From contig JAGHYV010000029.1 of NCBI GenBank assembly GCA_017743475.1, forward strand, positions 1-51,598: a DNA stretch of 51,598 nt, in the 5' to 3' direction. Below, in pieces: positions 1 through 8,193 of this stretch (positions within the stretch are counted from its first letter, which is position 1; every line of letters begins with the position of its first letter). The notes under the pieces were generated by a model, which saw only the letters and a program-made list of their open reading frames with translations, did not search any database and was not told the origin of the DNA. Source of the DNA: Roseiflexus sp. (GTDB lineage: Bacteria; Chloroflexota; Chloroflexia; Chloroflexales; Roseiflexaceae). The position numbers and the translations under genes were made by a program.

Positions 1-407
1 TAAAAACTATTCGCAAGGAAAACATCGACCTCTGTGCCTTCAGCGGCGCGAAACCAGAAGGAGACCGTCACCGCTCCGGCATTGGCGGGGATTGTTATCT
101 GCTGGCTCAATATCTGCTTCGGCGTCGGGAGATTGGGCAGTTGCGGACAATTGCTGCCATCGGCGTCCACACCCATCACGACCGCATAGCGCCCGGAGTA
201 GACGAACTCAGCGCCAGCTGCTTGAGCGTCCACGAGCGCCACATTGCCGCACAATTCCCAACCTTCGCCCTCCTGCTCAAAACCACCGTCCTGGATCAGG
301 TTCGCCGTGTTCATTGGACTCTGAGGCGGTGGCGATGCGATCACCACACTGCCAGCAAACCCGCAGACGCACACGAAAAACATGATCCTCCGGATGATCC
401 TCACCAT
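1..407 (-). CDS. Secreted protein, N-terminal part (3' end cut by window edge)
   Basis: An open frame of about 135 codons starts at an ATG whose first base is 407 and runs off the left edge without a stop. An AAGGAGAGG ribosome site lies about 10 bases upstream. The N-terminus is MVRIIRRIMFFVCVCGFAGS, a basic then hydrophobic signal peptide. The mature part begins NLIQDGGFEQEGEGWELCG and continues with a small-residue, beta-rich pattern (SGRYAVVMG, ITIPANAGAVTVSFWFRA). That is the usual look of a jelly-roll, carbohydrate-binding-like domain placed first in multidomain extracellular proteins of Chloroflexota. The function is unknown because the rest of the gene is missing. Confidence 0.7.
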   Translation of the reverse strand, partial: MVRIIRRIMFFVCVCGFAGSVVIASPPPQSPMNTANLIQDGGFEQEGEGWELCGNVALVDAQAAGAEFVYSGRYAVVMGVDADGSNCPQLPNLPTPKQILSQQITIPANAGAVTVSFWFRAAEGTEVDVFLANSF

Positions 408-854
408 AAATGCGGTTCCTCTCCTTTCATCGCAGTCATCGGCTGATATACTCTTCCCGCTTCTCTTCCGGCAATCGTTCCGAACGTTCCTGTCCTGCCT
501 GTTGCCGGGTAGAGAGCGACATATTGATGACTGTTCGCTTTTGGCATAACCAGTATAACAAAAAGCTGCCCGTTTTTCGTATAGATAAGGTTTTTATGAG
601 ATCCTTTTAATTTGATCTCCAGTCGCATCATTGGAAGTGCCGGGATCAGTGCGAACTGCGTCCCGGATCGTCGGAAGCGTCTTAATTTTGTGTTGAGGAA
701 TGGAAAAAATGGAGCAGTCGGATGAATATCAGAAGGTCAGGTCGCTGGAGTCTGGCAGAGCAAGACGATATCAGGCGCTCAAGCCATGCAGACGCCGGGG
801 CGCATCACCATCGCCTGATGATAAAGATGGAGTCCACCGCTGATAATGCGCGCC
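408..854. other. Intergenic region, no gene supported
   Basis: About 450 bases separate the cut secreted-protein gene from the end of the glycosidase gene. The DNA around 540-620 is AT-richer than its surroundings and holds a TATACT-like box on the minus strand near 555. That box could serve the left-edge gene, but no good -35 accompanies it. Short open frames here have no ribosome site or recognisable protein character. Confidence 0.4.
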
Positions 855-2252
855 TCACCGCGCGATGATCGGGAAATGCTGCCGATACACCGGCAACCCG
901 GCAAGTTCGCGGTAGACCAGGTATGCCGGACGCCACCGTTCAGGCTCGCCATCAAGAGCGTAGCACGCTCCGCCAGGGCAATTCTCACCCGGCTGCGGCG
1001 GGCGGAATGGAATGCGCACCAATCCCCATCGCTGGGCATTCGGTCCGTCCGCTGGCGGAAAATCTTCGTACTTGAACCAGAAGATCCGCGCCACGTCGCC
1101 GCGCGCAGCCAGAGAGACGTACACATCGTACAGAAATGCTGCCTGTCCTGCTTCGGTCTGTGGCGGGATCGGTCCACGCGGTCCATCCACATCGAACCCG
1201 ACGTTGTATCCGACTTCCGTGATCCAGAACGGTATCGTTGGATCGCCCGCTTCCTGCAACGCGGCGCGCATCCGGTTCAATCCGCGATCAACCAGCGCAT
1301 CGTTCGGCGAGAGACGGATCTCTTCGGGGTACGGATGGTAGCCAATCCCATCCAGGGGCCAGCGACCCTGAGCATTCCTGAAACCCTGGAACGGCTCACT
1401 TGCGTACATCCGCTTCAGGTACTCTGCATCGGTCAGTATCGTTCGATCATCATATCCGCTCGTCGTGCCGCGCGGATGCAACCCGCCGAGAATGATCGCG
1501 GCATTCGCGCATCCATACGGTTCAGGGCGCGGCAGCGGCGGAATGCCGCGGCAGAAACGGTACAGTTTGGTGACCAGGCGCGCCGTAATGACCGGATCAA
1601 TGCCGTCACCCGCCGGTCCGCCGGGCAGGTACCGCGGCAGACGGTTCTGCTCGTTCAACACCTGGTACGCCGCCACCCGGTCGCCGTACCGGTCGGCGAT
1701 CATCAGCGCGCGCCGCAGCCACTCGTCCATGTAGCGGTTCACGCCGCCGCCGTAGATCGTTTCGGTGAACGGACCGGTGTTGAGCACATGCGCATCCGTG
1801 CCCTGGATGAGGTCGAAACTGAGCAACCCCAGCACCTTGAAGCCATGCCGGGGAGCGACTTCGTTGATGAAGTAGTCGTTTTTGGCAATCTCGCGTTCGA
1901 TAAAATCCGGCGGCAACGGCGGATCGGCGTCAAGCGGCGCAGCAATCCGAAAATCGAGGCGCACCCAGCGGGCGCCCATCTGCGCCAGCGCCGTTCCCAT
2001 GCGATCCTGGAAGGTCTTGTTCGGTTGACCGGGGAATGCCGGGTTGGTGTCGAAATCGAACCAGGGATCACGAATCACCATGCCCATGAAGTCCGGGGGA
2101 AGGGTAACCGGTGATTGAGGCAGCGCAATCGCTGCTGCGGGCATAGTTGTCACCAGAGGCATGATCCCCGCCCCGACCAGTATCAGCGCCGTCAGAACGA
2201 TGCTGAACCTGGCAGGCGACATGGCATGACGTGGTGGACGTCGTTTTCGCAC
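855..2252 (-). CDS. Secreted clan GH-A-like glycoside hydrolase
   Basis: About 465 residues. After a basic n-region (MRKRRPPRH) comes a hydrophobic signal peptide ending near AAAIALP. The rest looks like a (beta/alpha)8 barrel of the GH5/GH39/GH42 type. QVLNEQNR supplies the Asn-Glu acid/base pair expected after strand 4, GIGYHPYP sits in the middle, and FWITEVGYN supplies the Glu expected as nucleophile on strand 7. I cannot name the family or substrate. Start choice: a GTG at 2252 follows a GAGGG ribosome site and lies one base after the stop of the upstream gene, so coupled translation is likely. Alternatives are an ATG at 2222 and a GTG at 2285. Confidence 0.7.
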   Translation of the reverse strand: MRKRRPPRHAMSPARFSIVLTALILVGAGIMPLVTTMPAAAIALPQSPVTLPPDFMGMVIRDPWFDFDTNPAFPGQPNKTFQDRMGTALAQMGARWVRLDFRIAAPLDADPPLPPDFIEREIAKNDYFINEVAPRHGFKVLGLLSFDLIQGTDAHVLNTGPFTETIYGGGVNRYMDEWLRRALMIADRYGDRVAAYQVLNEQNRLPRYLPGGPAGDGIDPVITARLVTKLYRFCRGIPPLPRPEPYGCANAAIILGGLHPRGTTSGYDDRTILTDAEYLKRMYASEPFQGFRNAQGRWPLDGIGYHPYPEEIRLSPNDALVDRGLNRMRAALQEAGDPTIPFWITEVGYNVGFDVDGPRGPIPPQTEAGQAAFLYDVYVSLAARGDVARIFWFKYEDFPPADGPNAQRWGLVRIPFRPPQPGENCPGGACYALDGEPERWRPAYLVYRELAGLPVYRQHFPIIAR

Positions 2253-2253
2253 G

Positions 2254-2520
2254 CTACTCGCGCCCTCTCGAGTCGCCTTCTGCACCGATCTCGTCGATGC
2301 GCCGTCGCACGCCGAACGCGATACCCGCCGCCAGCGCGCTCGATGCGATTGCTAGCGACAACCCAATCATCGGTCCTGCCAGACTCTCCTGGCGCGGCTC
2401 GGTCGGTGCAGGCGTCGGTTCAACTGCCAGCACAACCGGAGACCCAACAGCGATGCTCAGCAGCAGTGCCGCGATCACCATCCAGCATGCGCTCCAGCGC
2501 AGTGCACGAACCTGGTGCAT
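2254..2520 (-). CDS. Small membrane protein: signal segment, Pro/Thr linker, TM, basic tail
   Basis: 88 residues. The N-terminal hydrophobic segment (residues about 12-30) looks like a signal peptide. A short Pro/Thr linker (VEPTPAPTEP) follows, then a second hydrophobic helix (about residues 48-68) and a basic tail (GVRRRIDEIG). An AGGAAG ribosome site lies upstream of the ATG. The gene sits six bases after the small gene upstream and one base before the glycosidase start, so the three are probably one transcript. The layout resembles that of the small protein encoded near 28.4 kb. I do not recognise the family. Arrangement and codon usage support it as real. Confidence 0.6.
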   Translation of the reverse strand: MHQVRALRWSACWMVIAALLLSIAVGSPVVLAVEPTPAPTEPRQESLAGPMIGLSLAIASSALAAGIAFGVRRRIDEIGAEGDSRGRE

Positions 2521-2526
2521 GGCGTG

Positions 2527-2685
2527 TCATTCTTCCTGCAACGGCTTCGAGCGTGCGCTACGCATCCCGGCGTGCACAATGCGCCGAAGCCATCTCCAAC
2601 TCTGGATGAAAAGCGCCGGACCACAAAGAATGATCCCCAGCGCCAGTACAATAATCACTATCCCGGACAGCTCCGTCTCGACCAC
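2527..2685 (-). CDS. Very small single-helix membrane protein
   Basis: A 52-residue frame begins with GTG at 2685 after an AAAGGA ribosome site about eight bases away. The product starts MVETELSGIVIIVLALGIIL. One strong transmembrane helix (residues about 7-28) is followed by a basic, amphipathic tail (SWRWLRRIVHAGMRSARSK). Its stop lies six bases before the next gene in the set. No family is recognised. A role as a membrane partner of the two downstream products is inference from position alone. Confidence 0.55.
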   Translation of the reverse strand: MVETELSGIVIIVLALGIILCGPALFIQSWRWLRRIVHAGMRSARSKPLQEE

Positions 2686-2700
2686 GTCAACGTTCCTTTA

Positions 2701-2740
2701 TGTGCACAATCTGCAACGCTGATCATTCGTGCACACTATA
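2701..2740 (-). promoter_or_regulatory. Minus-strand -10 box with inverted repeat TGTGCAC/GTGCACA
   Basis: Reading the minus strand, an extended -10 (TGG then TATAGT, plus-strand 2735-2740) lies about 50 bases before the 52-residue gene. A 7-bp inverted repeat, TGTGCAC at 2701-2707 and GTGCACA at 2729-2735, touches the -10 box and could be an operator. No convincing -35 is seen. This is the likely start of the three-gene glycosidase transcript. Confidence 0.35.
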
Positions 2741-2846
2741 CCATTTGCATCATCGCTGCGGGATAAAGAGCCGATGAGAACATCGCCAGGACTGATGAAA
2801 CACCAGCAGCAACTGCGCCGCCTCTCTGCAAGCTGACATCATCGAC

Positions 2847-4268
2847 CTACAATCGCGTCACCTTCACGAAATTCGTTGCGCCGCACGCGGCAATCGGATG
2901 CCCGCCGGTCATCACGATCTGATCCCCCGGAAGGGCATATCCCCGACCGATCAGCACGTTGCGCACTGCATTCTCCAGATCGTCCAGCCGATCAACATAG
3001 GGACACAAGAGCGGTGTGACGCCCCATACCAGGTTCAGTTGCCGATAGACTGCTTCAGACGGCGTCAGCGCAAAGATTGGTGTCTTTGGGCGCTGCCGTG
3101 CTACCAGACGGGCAGTGCTGCCGCTCATCGTGAATGCGACAATCGCAGTCACCGGTAGCGCCTGCACGATTGCATGCACTGCGGAACTAATCGCCGCTGC
3201 GACCGTTGGTTGCTCATGGAAACGCCAGATGATCTGGTGACTGTGGTCGCCGCGTCGCCCGCTGGCTTCGGTCACTTCAGCGATGCGCGCCATCATCTGC
3301 ACCGCTTCGACCGGATACGCGCCGGTGGCAGTTTCGCCACTGAGCATCACTGCATCTGTGCCATCGATGATCGCATTGGCGACATCGCTCGCCTCGGCGC
3401 GCGTTGGACGCGGGTTGCGGATCATCGAGTCAAGCATTTGTGTGGCTGTGATGACCGGCTTGCCCGCCATGTTCGCCGCCTCGATCACCTGTTTCTGGAT
3501 AATAGGCACCTGCTCAGGCGGCATTTCAACCCCCAGGTCGCCGCGCGCAACCATGATGCCGTCCGCCGCTTCCAGAATGGCTTCGAATTCGTGCAGCGCT
3601 TCTGGCTTCTCGATCTTTGCAATGACCGGCGTTGATGCACCAGCTGCAGCGATCTGCGCCTTGATTTCTACTAGATCCGACGCGCGCCGCACAAATGAGA
3701 GCGCCACATAGTCCACCCCCTGCGCCAGACCAAAGAGCAGGTCACTGCGATCTTTGTCGGTCAGCGCCGGTGCACTGACGGCAACGCCTGGGAGATTAAT
3801 ACCCTGGTTTTCGCGCAGTTCGCCGCCAACGACAATCTCAGTTTCCACGTCATCGCCGGAAACACGCACGACCTGTGCTTCGATCAAGCCATCGGAGATC
3901 AGGATGCGGTCACCGGGACGAACATCGCGGGGGAGTGAAGCATAGGTCGTGCTTACCAGACTCGCAGTTCCCGCGACGTTGCGCGTTGTGATCGTAAAAC
4001 GGGCACCAGGCTGGAGCATCACTGGCTTGTGATCAACCAGCGAACCAGTGCGAATTTTCGGTCCCTGCAAATCTTGAAGCAGCGCCAGTGGTCGTCCTTT
4101 GCGCGCAGCAATCTCGCGCAACATCTGAATCCGTTGAGCGTGATCGTCATGGGCTCCGTGCGAAAAATTAAGCCGCGCGACATCCATGCCAGCATCAATT
4201 AGGCGTTCGATCATGTCCGGGGTGCTGCTGACCGGTCCGATCGTCGCAACTATTTTTGTACGGCGCAT
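2847..4268 (-). CDS. pyk: Pyruvate kinase
   Basis: 473 residues, normal length for the family. It transfers phosphate from phosphoenolpyruvate to ADP in the last step of glycolysis. The N-terminus RRTKIVATIGPVSS and the NFSHG motif (about residue 35) are family hallmarks. PVIAKIEKPEAL and GIMVARGDLGVEMP carry the catalytic Lys and metal-binding Glu/Asp, and VITATQMLDSMI is the helix-6 signature. The C-terminal regulatory domain (about residues 345-473) is complete. An AGGAG ribosome site precedes the ATG, 14 bases after the comEA-like stop, so the two are probably cotranscribed. Confidence 0.97.
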   Translation of the reverse strand: MRRTKIVATIGPVSSTPDMIERLIDAGMDVARLNFSHGAHDDHAQRIQMLREIAARKGRPLALLQDLQGPKIRTGSLVDHKPVMLQPGARFTITTRNVAGTASLVSTTYASLPRDVRPGDRILISDGLIEAQVVRVSGDDVETEIVVGGELRENQGINLPGVAVSAPALTDKDRSDLLFGLAQGVDYVALSFVRRASDLVEIKAQIAAAGASTPVIAKIEKPEALHEFEAILEAADGIMVARGDLGVEMPPEQVPIIQKQVIEAANMAGKPVITATQMLDSMIRNPRPTRAEASDVANAIIDGTDAVMLSGETATGAYPVEAVQMMARIAEVTEASGRRGDHSHQIIWRFHEQPTVAAAISSAVHAIVQALPVTAIVAFTMSGSTARLVARQRPKTPIFALTPSEAVYRQLNLVWGVTPLLCPYVDRLDDLENAVRNVLIGRGYALPGDQIVMTGGHPIAACGATNFVKVTRL

Positions 4269-4282
4269 ATGCTCCTGCTTCG

Positions 4283-4945
4283 TTACGGGGCGACGGTCAC
4301 GAGCGGTGCGAGTTTTGCCAGCAGCGCAGGACCAATGCCTTCCACTTTGCCGAGATCATCGACCGATTGAAACGGTCCTTCGCGTTCGCGCCATTCGACA
4401 ATGCGATTCGCCAGAACGTTGCCAATGCCTGGCAGGGCGTCGAGTTCCGCAACTGTCGCGCGGTTCAGGTTCAGCAAGCCACCGGAGTTGCCACTCTTCG
4501 CGCTCTCTGCTGGCGTGGTCTCCGCTGCTGCGGTCGCATCCCCGATCCACGGAACACGCACATGCTGACCATCGGTGATCGGGGCTGCCAGGTTGATACG
4601 CTCAATGTCGGCATCGTCGCTCAAGCCGCCAGCTGCCAGCACCAGGTCTTTGACCCGTGCGCCGCCGGGGAGTCGGTAGACATCCGGCGCACGTACTGCC
4701 CCACTTACGTAGGCAACAATAAACGGGATGGCTGTCGGTATCGCCGGACGCTCCGCTGCTGTCCGACCTCCTGTCTCTTCGGTGAGCTCCTCATCGACGA
4801 CGAATTCTGTGGTTGCTACGGATGGCGCTATCGGTGGCGCCATATACTCCAGGATTGTCTGTCCGAGCACGCCAGCACCGAGCGCAAACAGGAGCGCGGC
4901 TGCGACCAGCGCCTTGCGCTGCGCTAATTTGCTGAGCAGTTCCAT
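4283..4945 (-). CDS. comEA: ComEA-like DNA-binding protein (SLBB plus helix-hairpin-helix)
   Basis: 220 residues. One N-terminal membrane anchor (about residues 9-33) is followed by an acidic spacer and an SLBB domain (IVAYVSGAVRAPDVYRLPGG, about 75-140). The C-terminal helix-hairpin-helix pair, LNLNRATVAELDALPGIG, then IVEWREREGPF and VEGIGPALLAKLAPLV, is the ComEA signature. In transformable bacteria such proteins bind incoming double-stranded DNA at the cell surface. A competence role here is inference, since no comEC is in the window. The start has a GGAGG ribosome site. It lies between topA and pyk on the same strand. Confidence 0.85.
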   Translation of the reverse strand: MELLSKLAQRKALVAAALLFALGAGVLGQTILEYMAPPIAPSVATTEFVVDEELTEETGGRTAAERPAIPTAIPFIVAYVSGAVRAPDVYRLPGGARVKDLVLAAGGLSDDADIERINLAAPITDGQHVRVPWIGDATAAAETTPAESAKSGNSGGLLNLNRATVAELDALPGIGNVLANRIVEWREREGPFQSVDDLGKVEGIGPALLAKLAPLVTVAP

Positions 4946-5158
4946 ACCAGCGCCTCCAGGAACACAACAGTTGCGTGTGGGAAGCAGGAGACTGCCATCC
5001 CTCTGCTGTTCATTATCCTGGAAGCGCGCGTTCTTCTCAACGACCGATTCGTCATCCCTGCCAGGAACCCATTCGTCCCCTGCCTGACTGTTGCTTTCTG
5101 CCTATGCAACCGTCCGGTTCTGTGTCGCTGTTGTCCCGTGTCAACATTATAATCAATA
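4946..5158 (-). promoter_or_regulatory. Gap between topA and comEA with minus-strand TATAAT
   Basis: The 213-base gap has no gene. On the minus strand a perfect TATAAT (plus-strand 5146-5151) lies just past the topA stop. TTGAAC, supplied by the heptamer repeat at the topA 3' end, sits 19 bases further up. This could drive comEA-pyk separately from topA, but the spacing is longer than ideal. Confidence 0.3.
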
Positions 5159-7534
5159 TCAATCTTCCACGTTCAACGTTCCACTCCCAGGTGCGGTTGT
5201 TTTTGCCCGCTTTTTACCGGTAGATGTCTTCGTTCGCTTTGTCGCGGGTTGTTCCTCCGCCTCTGCCTCCAATGGCGCGTTATTGTCGGGCGTGTAGTTT
5301 GCAACTTCATCAAGCGAGTTCACCAGGTAGTCGCACTTTGGATAACGACCACACCCGAAGAAAGGTCGCCCAAACTTGCCGCGCCGCTCCAGCAATTCAC
5401 CCTGACGACACTTCGGGCAGGTTACGCCGGTCGCCTTTGGTGGTGGTACCGGCTTCCCCTGTTTGTCGAGGCGTCGGGTATTTTTGCACTCCGGGTAGCC
5501 GCTACATCCCAGGAACGGACCAAACCGGCTCTTCTTCAGCACCATCGGTCGTCCGCACAGCTCACAGATGACATCACTCACTTCCGGCGCGGCTGGCGCA
5601 TCGATCACGATGCGTCCCTCGCCGTCGCGGTGAAAGTCACTGGTGAAATCGCACTCCGGGTAGCGGTTGCACGCCAGGAATTCGCCATTCTTGCCGAACC
5701 GGACCGCCAGTTGCCCCTGACTGCACTTCGGGCAGGTCAGGTCGGTGAGAATCTCCTCGCGCTTGACATTGCGCATACTGCGCTGCGCGTCCGCCAGTTT
5801 CTGCTCAAACGGCTCGTAGAAGGCGCGCAATACCGGCGTCCACTCTTTCTCTCCTTCGGCGATGTCATCGAGTTGCTGCTCCATTTCCGAAGTGAAGCCA
5901 TAATCGACGATGCTGGGGAAGTGCTGCACCAGCAGGTCGGTCACGACCTTGCCAAGTGTGGTTGGCACGAGTTTTTTATCCACAAGTTCAACGTACTCAC
6001 GCTCAATAATCGTCGAGATGGTGGGTGCATAGGTCGAAGGACGACCAATGCCGAGACGTTCCAACTCCTTCACCAGGCTGGCTTCGGTGAAACGCGGCGG
6101 CGGCTCGGTGAAGTGCTGTACCGGCAACAGTTGCACCAGCGTGAGCACATCCCCCTCTGCAAGCAGCGGTAACCGCCGTTCGCTATCCTCATCCTCCTCG
6201 CCTTCGTCCAGGCTGACATTGTAGACTGCCAGGAATCCGGGGAACTTCAGAACAGAACCGGTGGTTCGGAAGGTGTACGGGTCAGGGTCATTGCCTGCAC
6301 TGTGCTCGATCCCCCGCCCCGCGCCAATGTCCACCGTCGTGCTGTCGAATACCGCTGCCTCCATCTGACTGGCAACGAACCGTTTCCAGATCAACTCATA
6401 GAGACGATACTGATCACTCGTCAGGTAGGGTTGCACCTGTTCTGGCGTGCGTCGGCTAAGGGTCGGACGGATGGCTTCGTGCGCCTCCTGCGCCCCTTTG
6501 GCCTTCGTTTTGTAAACCGGCGGTTTGGGCGGCAGGTATGCTTCGCCGTACCGCTCGCGAATGACAATGCGCACCTCTTCTTGCGCCTCATGTGATACGT
6601 TCACGCTATCGGTGCGCATATACGTGATAAGACCTACCAAACCCTCATCACCGCCAATATCCACTCCTTCGTACAACTGTTGCGCCACTGCCATGGTGCG
6701 TTTGGCGGAAAAACCGAGTTTGCGCCCGGCTTCTTGCTGCAACGTGCTGGTAGTGAACGGCGGCGGCGGACTGCGTCGCTTATCGCGGCGCGTCACCTTA
6801 CGTACGATATACGCAGCGCCTTCCAGATCGGCAACAATTTCCTGCGCTTGCTCACCTGAGCCGATGTCGAACTTCTCGAGTTTCCTGCCAGCGCGCTCGA
6901 TCAGCACGGCGCGAAACGGTTCGTGCACGTCCTGCTTAAGCAGATCGGCTTCGATCGTCCAGTATTCCTGCGGAACGAACGACTCGATCTCGCGCTCACG
7001 CTCGACGATCAGGCGTACTGCAACTGATTGCACCCTCCCGGCGGACAATCCGCGTCGCACTTTCTCCCACAGGAGTGGCGACAGTTTGTAGCCTACCAGA
7101 CGATCCAGCACACGACGCGCCTGCTGTGCATCGACTAGTCGGCGATCAATGTCGCGTGGCGATGCCATTGCACTGCGCACTGCACTGGGCGTGATTTCGG
7201 TGAAGACAACCCGATACACTGGCTTTCCACGCGGGATTTTCGCTGCCTCGGTGATATGCCAGGCGATAGCTTCCCCCTCGCGGTCTGGATCGGTCGCCAG
7301 ATACACGGCATCCGCCTGGCGAATCGATTTACGCAGCGCGGCAATGATTTTCTCCTTGCCCGGCGAAATCTCATATATCGGCGTAAAGTTCGCATCGAGA
7401 TCAACACCAAGGTCGCTCTTCGGCAGATCACGAACATGCCCCATCGAAGCCTCGACCCGATACCCCTGACCGAGATACTTCTGGATGGTGCGTGCCTTCG
7501 CTGGCGACTCGACAATAACCAGTTTCTCGCCCAT
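5159..7534 (-). CDS. topA: DNA topoisomerase I
   Basis: About 791 residues. A type IA topoisomerase relaxes negative supercoils through a 5'-phosphotyrosine intermediate. The TOPRIM domain starts at KLVIVESPAKARTIQKYLG, and TDPDREGEAIAWH is the metal-binding block. The active site is Tyr305 in GLITYMRTDS. Three C-terminal four-Cys zinc ribbons follow (TCPKCSQGQ, CELCGRPMV, TCPKCRQGE), each closing with YPEC or YPKC, then a Lys-rich tail. I chose the ATG at 7534, with GGACAGGAT just upstream, over one 12 codons earlier. The last residues, GTLNVED, are encoded by a TTCAAC-type heptamer repeat and look like a recent addition. Confidence 0.96.
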   Translation of the reverse strand: MGEKLVIVESPAKARTIQKYLGQGYRVEASMGHVRDLPKSDLGVDLDANFTPIYEISPGKEKIIAALRKSIRQADAVYLATDPDREGEAIAWHITEAAKIPRGKPVYRVVFTEITPSAVRSAMASPRDIDRRLVDAQQARRVLDRLVGYKLSPLLWEKVRRGLSAGRVQSVAVRLIVEREREIESFVPQEYWTIEADLLKQDVHEPFRAVLIERAGRKLEKFDIGSGEQAQEIVADLEGAAYIVRKVTRRDKRRSPPPPFTTSTLQQEAGRKLGFSAKRTMAVAQQLYEGVDIGGDEGLVGLITYMRTDSVNVSHEAQEEVRIVIRERYGEAYLPPKPPVYKTKAKGAQEAHEAIRPTLSRRTPEQVQPYLTSDQYRLYELIWKRFVASQMEAAVFDSTTVDIGAGRGIEHSAGNDPDPYTFRTTGSVLKFPGFLAVYNVSLDEGEEDEDSERRLPLLAEGDVLTLVQLLPVQHFTEPPPRFTEASLVKELERLGIGRPSTYAPTISTIIEREYVELVDKKLVPTTLGKVVTDLLVQHFPSIVDYGFTSEMEQQLDDIAEGEKEWTPVLRAFYEPFEQKLADAQRSMRNVKREEILTDLTCPKCSQGQLAVRFGKNGEFLACNRYPECDFTSDFHRDGEGRIVIDAPAAPEVSDVICELCGRPMVLKKSRFGPFLGCSGYPECKNTRRLDKQGKPVPPPKATGVTCPKCRQGELLERRGKFGRPFFGCGRYPKCDYLVNSLDEVANYTPDNNAPLEAEAEEQPATKRTKTSTGKKRAKTTAPGSGTLNVED
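5164..5184 (+). repeat. Three heptamer units at the 3' end of topA
   Basis: On the plus strand the units CTTCCAC, GTTCAAC and GTTCCAC follow one another without gaps. They are the same family as the arrays at 8.5-12 kb and 31.2 kb. Here they lie inside the reading frame of topA and encode its last residues. Confidence 0.7.
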
Positions 7535-7556
7535 ATCCTGTCCAGCTTCGGTCGTT

Positions 7557-7583
7557 GCCTGTATGCGCATGTTGCATACAGGC
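7557..7583. promoter_or_regulatory. 10-bp perfect inverted repeat in the topA leader
   Basis: GCCTGTATGC at 7557-7566 and GCATACAGGC at 7574-7583 are exact inverted copies with a seven-base spacer. They sit between a minus-strand TATAGT (plus-strand near 7587-7592) and the chosen topA start. The position fits an operator or an RNA hairpin in the topA leader. There is no T-run, so it is not a terminator. It was not seen elsewhere in the window. Confidence 0.45.
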
Positions 7584-7736
7584 AGCGACTATACCACAAG
7601 AATGACATTGTCTCTCTGGGTTTTCGATCTTAACCCATTCGCGCACTATAAAGGCTGGCGATCTACATGTCAAGATCATTAGCAGTTCTCACAGAGGTCG
7701 AAACCTAATTGACAAGATTGAACACCCCTAAAGTCA

Positions 7737-7880
7737 TGCCTCCCATGCGGCGACCGGAATGATAGTTACCGAGTAATTGCTCCGCTCTAGCCCACGCAGA
7801 CGGGCTCCGCGTTCCATAGCCAAGGGGTTTAGCTCGACGGCAAGAGACGCATACCGGATCAAGTTCTCAACCTTACGTTA
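7737..7880 (-). pseudogene. Possible short transposase-tail relic inside the composite element
   Basis: On the minus strand one frame reads NLIRYASLAVELNPLAMERG and then RLRGLERSNYSVTIIPVAAW before a stop near 7752. A stop lies upstream in the same frame, and there is no start or ribosome site. The Asn-Leu-Ile-Arg beginning resembles the end of TnpB-type proteins. The match is weak and may be chance. Confidence 0.2.
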
Positions 7881-7923
7881 GCCTGACGGATGTAGTCCCA
7901 TGGCCATTTCGGGATACTGGATT

Positions 7924-8067
7924 TATAGCAGTTCTCACAGAGTTACTTCTGAGAATGACGCACCCCACGCGATGGAAATAATTTCCGGTCTGCACTCTGC
8001 TAGACGCGGGCGCCTCGCGCGACACGACAGACCTGGACAAGGGTCAATGTGTCTGAGAACTGCTATA
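7924..8067. mobile_element. MITE-like element, intact copy A (144 bp)
   Basis: The ends are inverted copies: TATAGCAGTTCTCA at 7924-7937 and TGAGAACTGCTATA at 8054-8067. Both outer ends are TA. The interior (ACGCACCCCACGCG, then CTGCACTCTGCTAGA and GGGCGCCTCGCGCGAC) matches the reverse complement of copy B at 41972-42137 along its length. There is no coding capacity. Such small inverted-repeat elements move with the help of a transposase encoded elsewhere. The TA ends suggest the Tc1/mariner-IS630 type, which is inference. Confidence 0.7.
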
Positions 8068-8177
8068 GTTTTCAATCTTCAACATTTTAGTCTACACTCC
8101 GCTGGAGTCGGGCGCCTTGTGCGATACAAACGTGGAAATGTCAACGTATCTGAGAAATGCTGATGAAGTTCGCATGG

Positions 8178-8183
8178 TATAAT
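8178..8183 (+). promoter_or_regulatory. TATAAT box for the GT-C-like gene
   Basis: A perfect TATAAT lies just after the decayed repeat end and about ten bases before a GTTCTCA-type heptamer array. The hexamer 17 bases upstream (AAATGC) is a poor -35. Transcription from here would start near 8190 and carry the whole heptamer array in the leader. Confidence 0.45.
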
Positions 8184-8193
8184 CTGGCTCCTG

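Larger units (their letters stand above)
7678..8162. mobile_element. Composite of nested inverted-repeat elements (two partial ends around one intact copy)
   Basis: The segment starts with TTAGCAGTTCTCACAGAG (about 7679-7696), a left end like that of the intact elements. It ends with TATCTGAGAAATGCTGA (to about 8163), a decayed right end. The last 70 bases (from about 8093: CTACACTCCGCTGGAGTCGG) align with the right half of the intact copy at 7924-8067, which lies in the middle. The simplest reading is that an older element carrying extra internal DNA was later hit by a younger copy of the same family. Confidence 0.55.

Noticed and set aside
401-631. 76-codon minus-strand frame upstream of the left-edge gene
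   Set aside because: It overlaps the start and ribosome site of the better-supported secreted-protein gene and has no ribosome site.
846-2114. 422-codon plus-strand frame opposite the glycosidase
   Set aside because: No ribosome site or recognisable protein features; the minus-strand gene has signal peptide and catalytic motifs.
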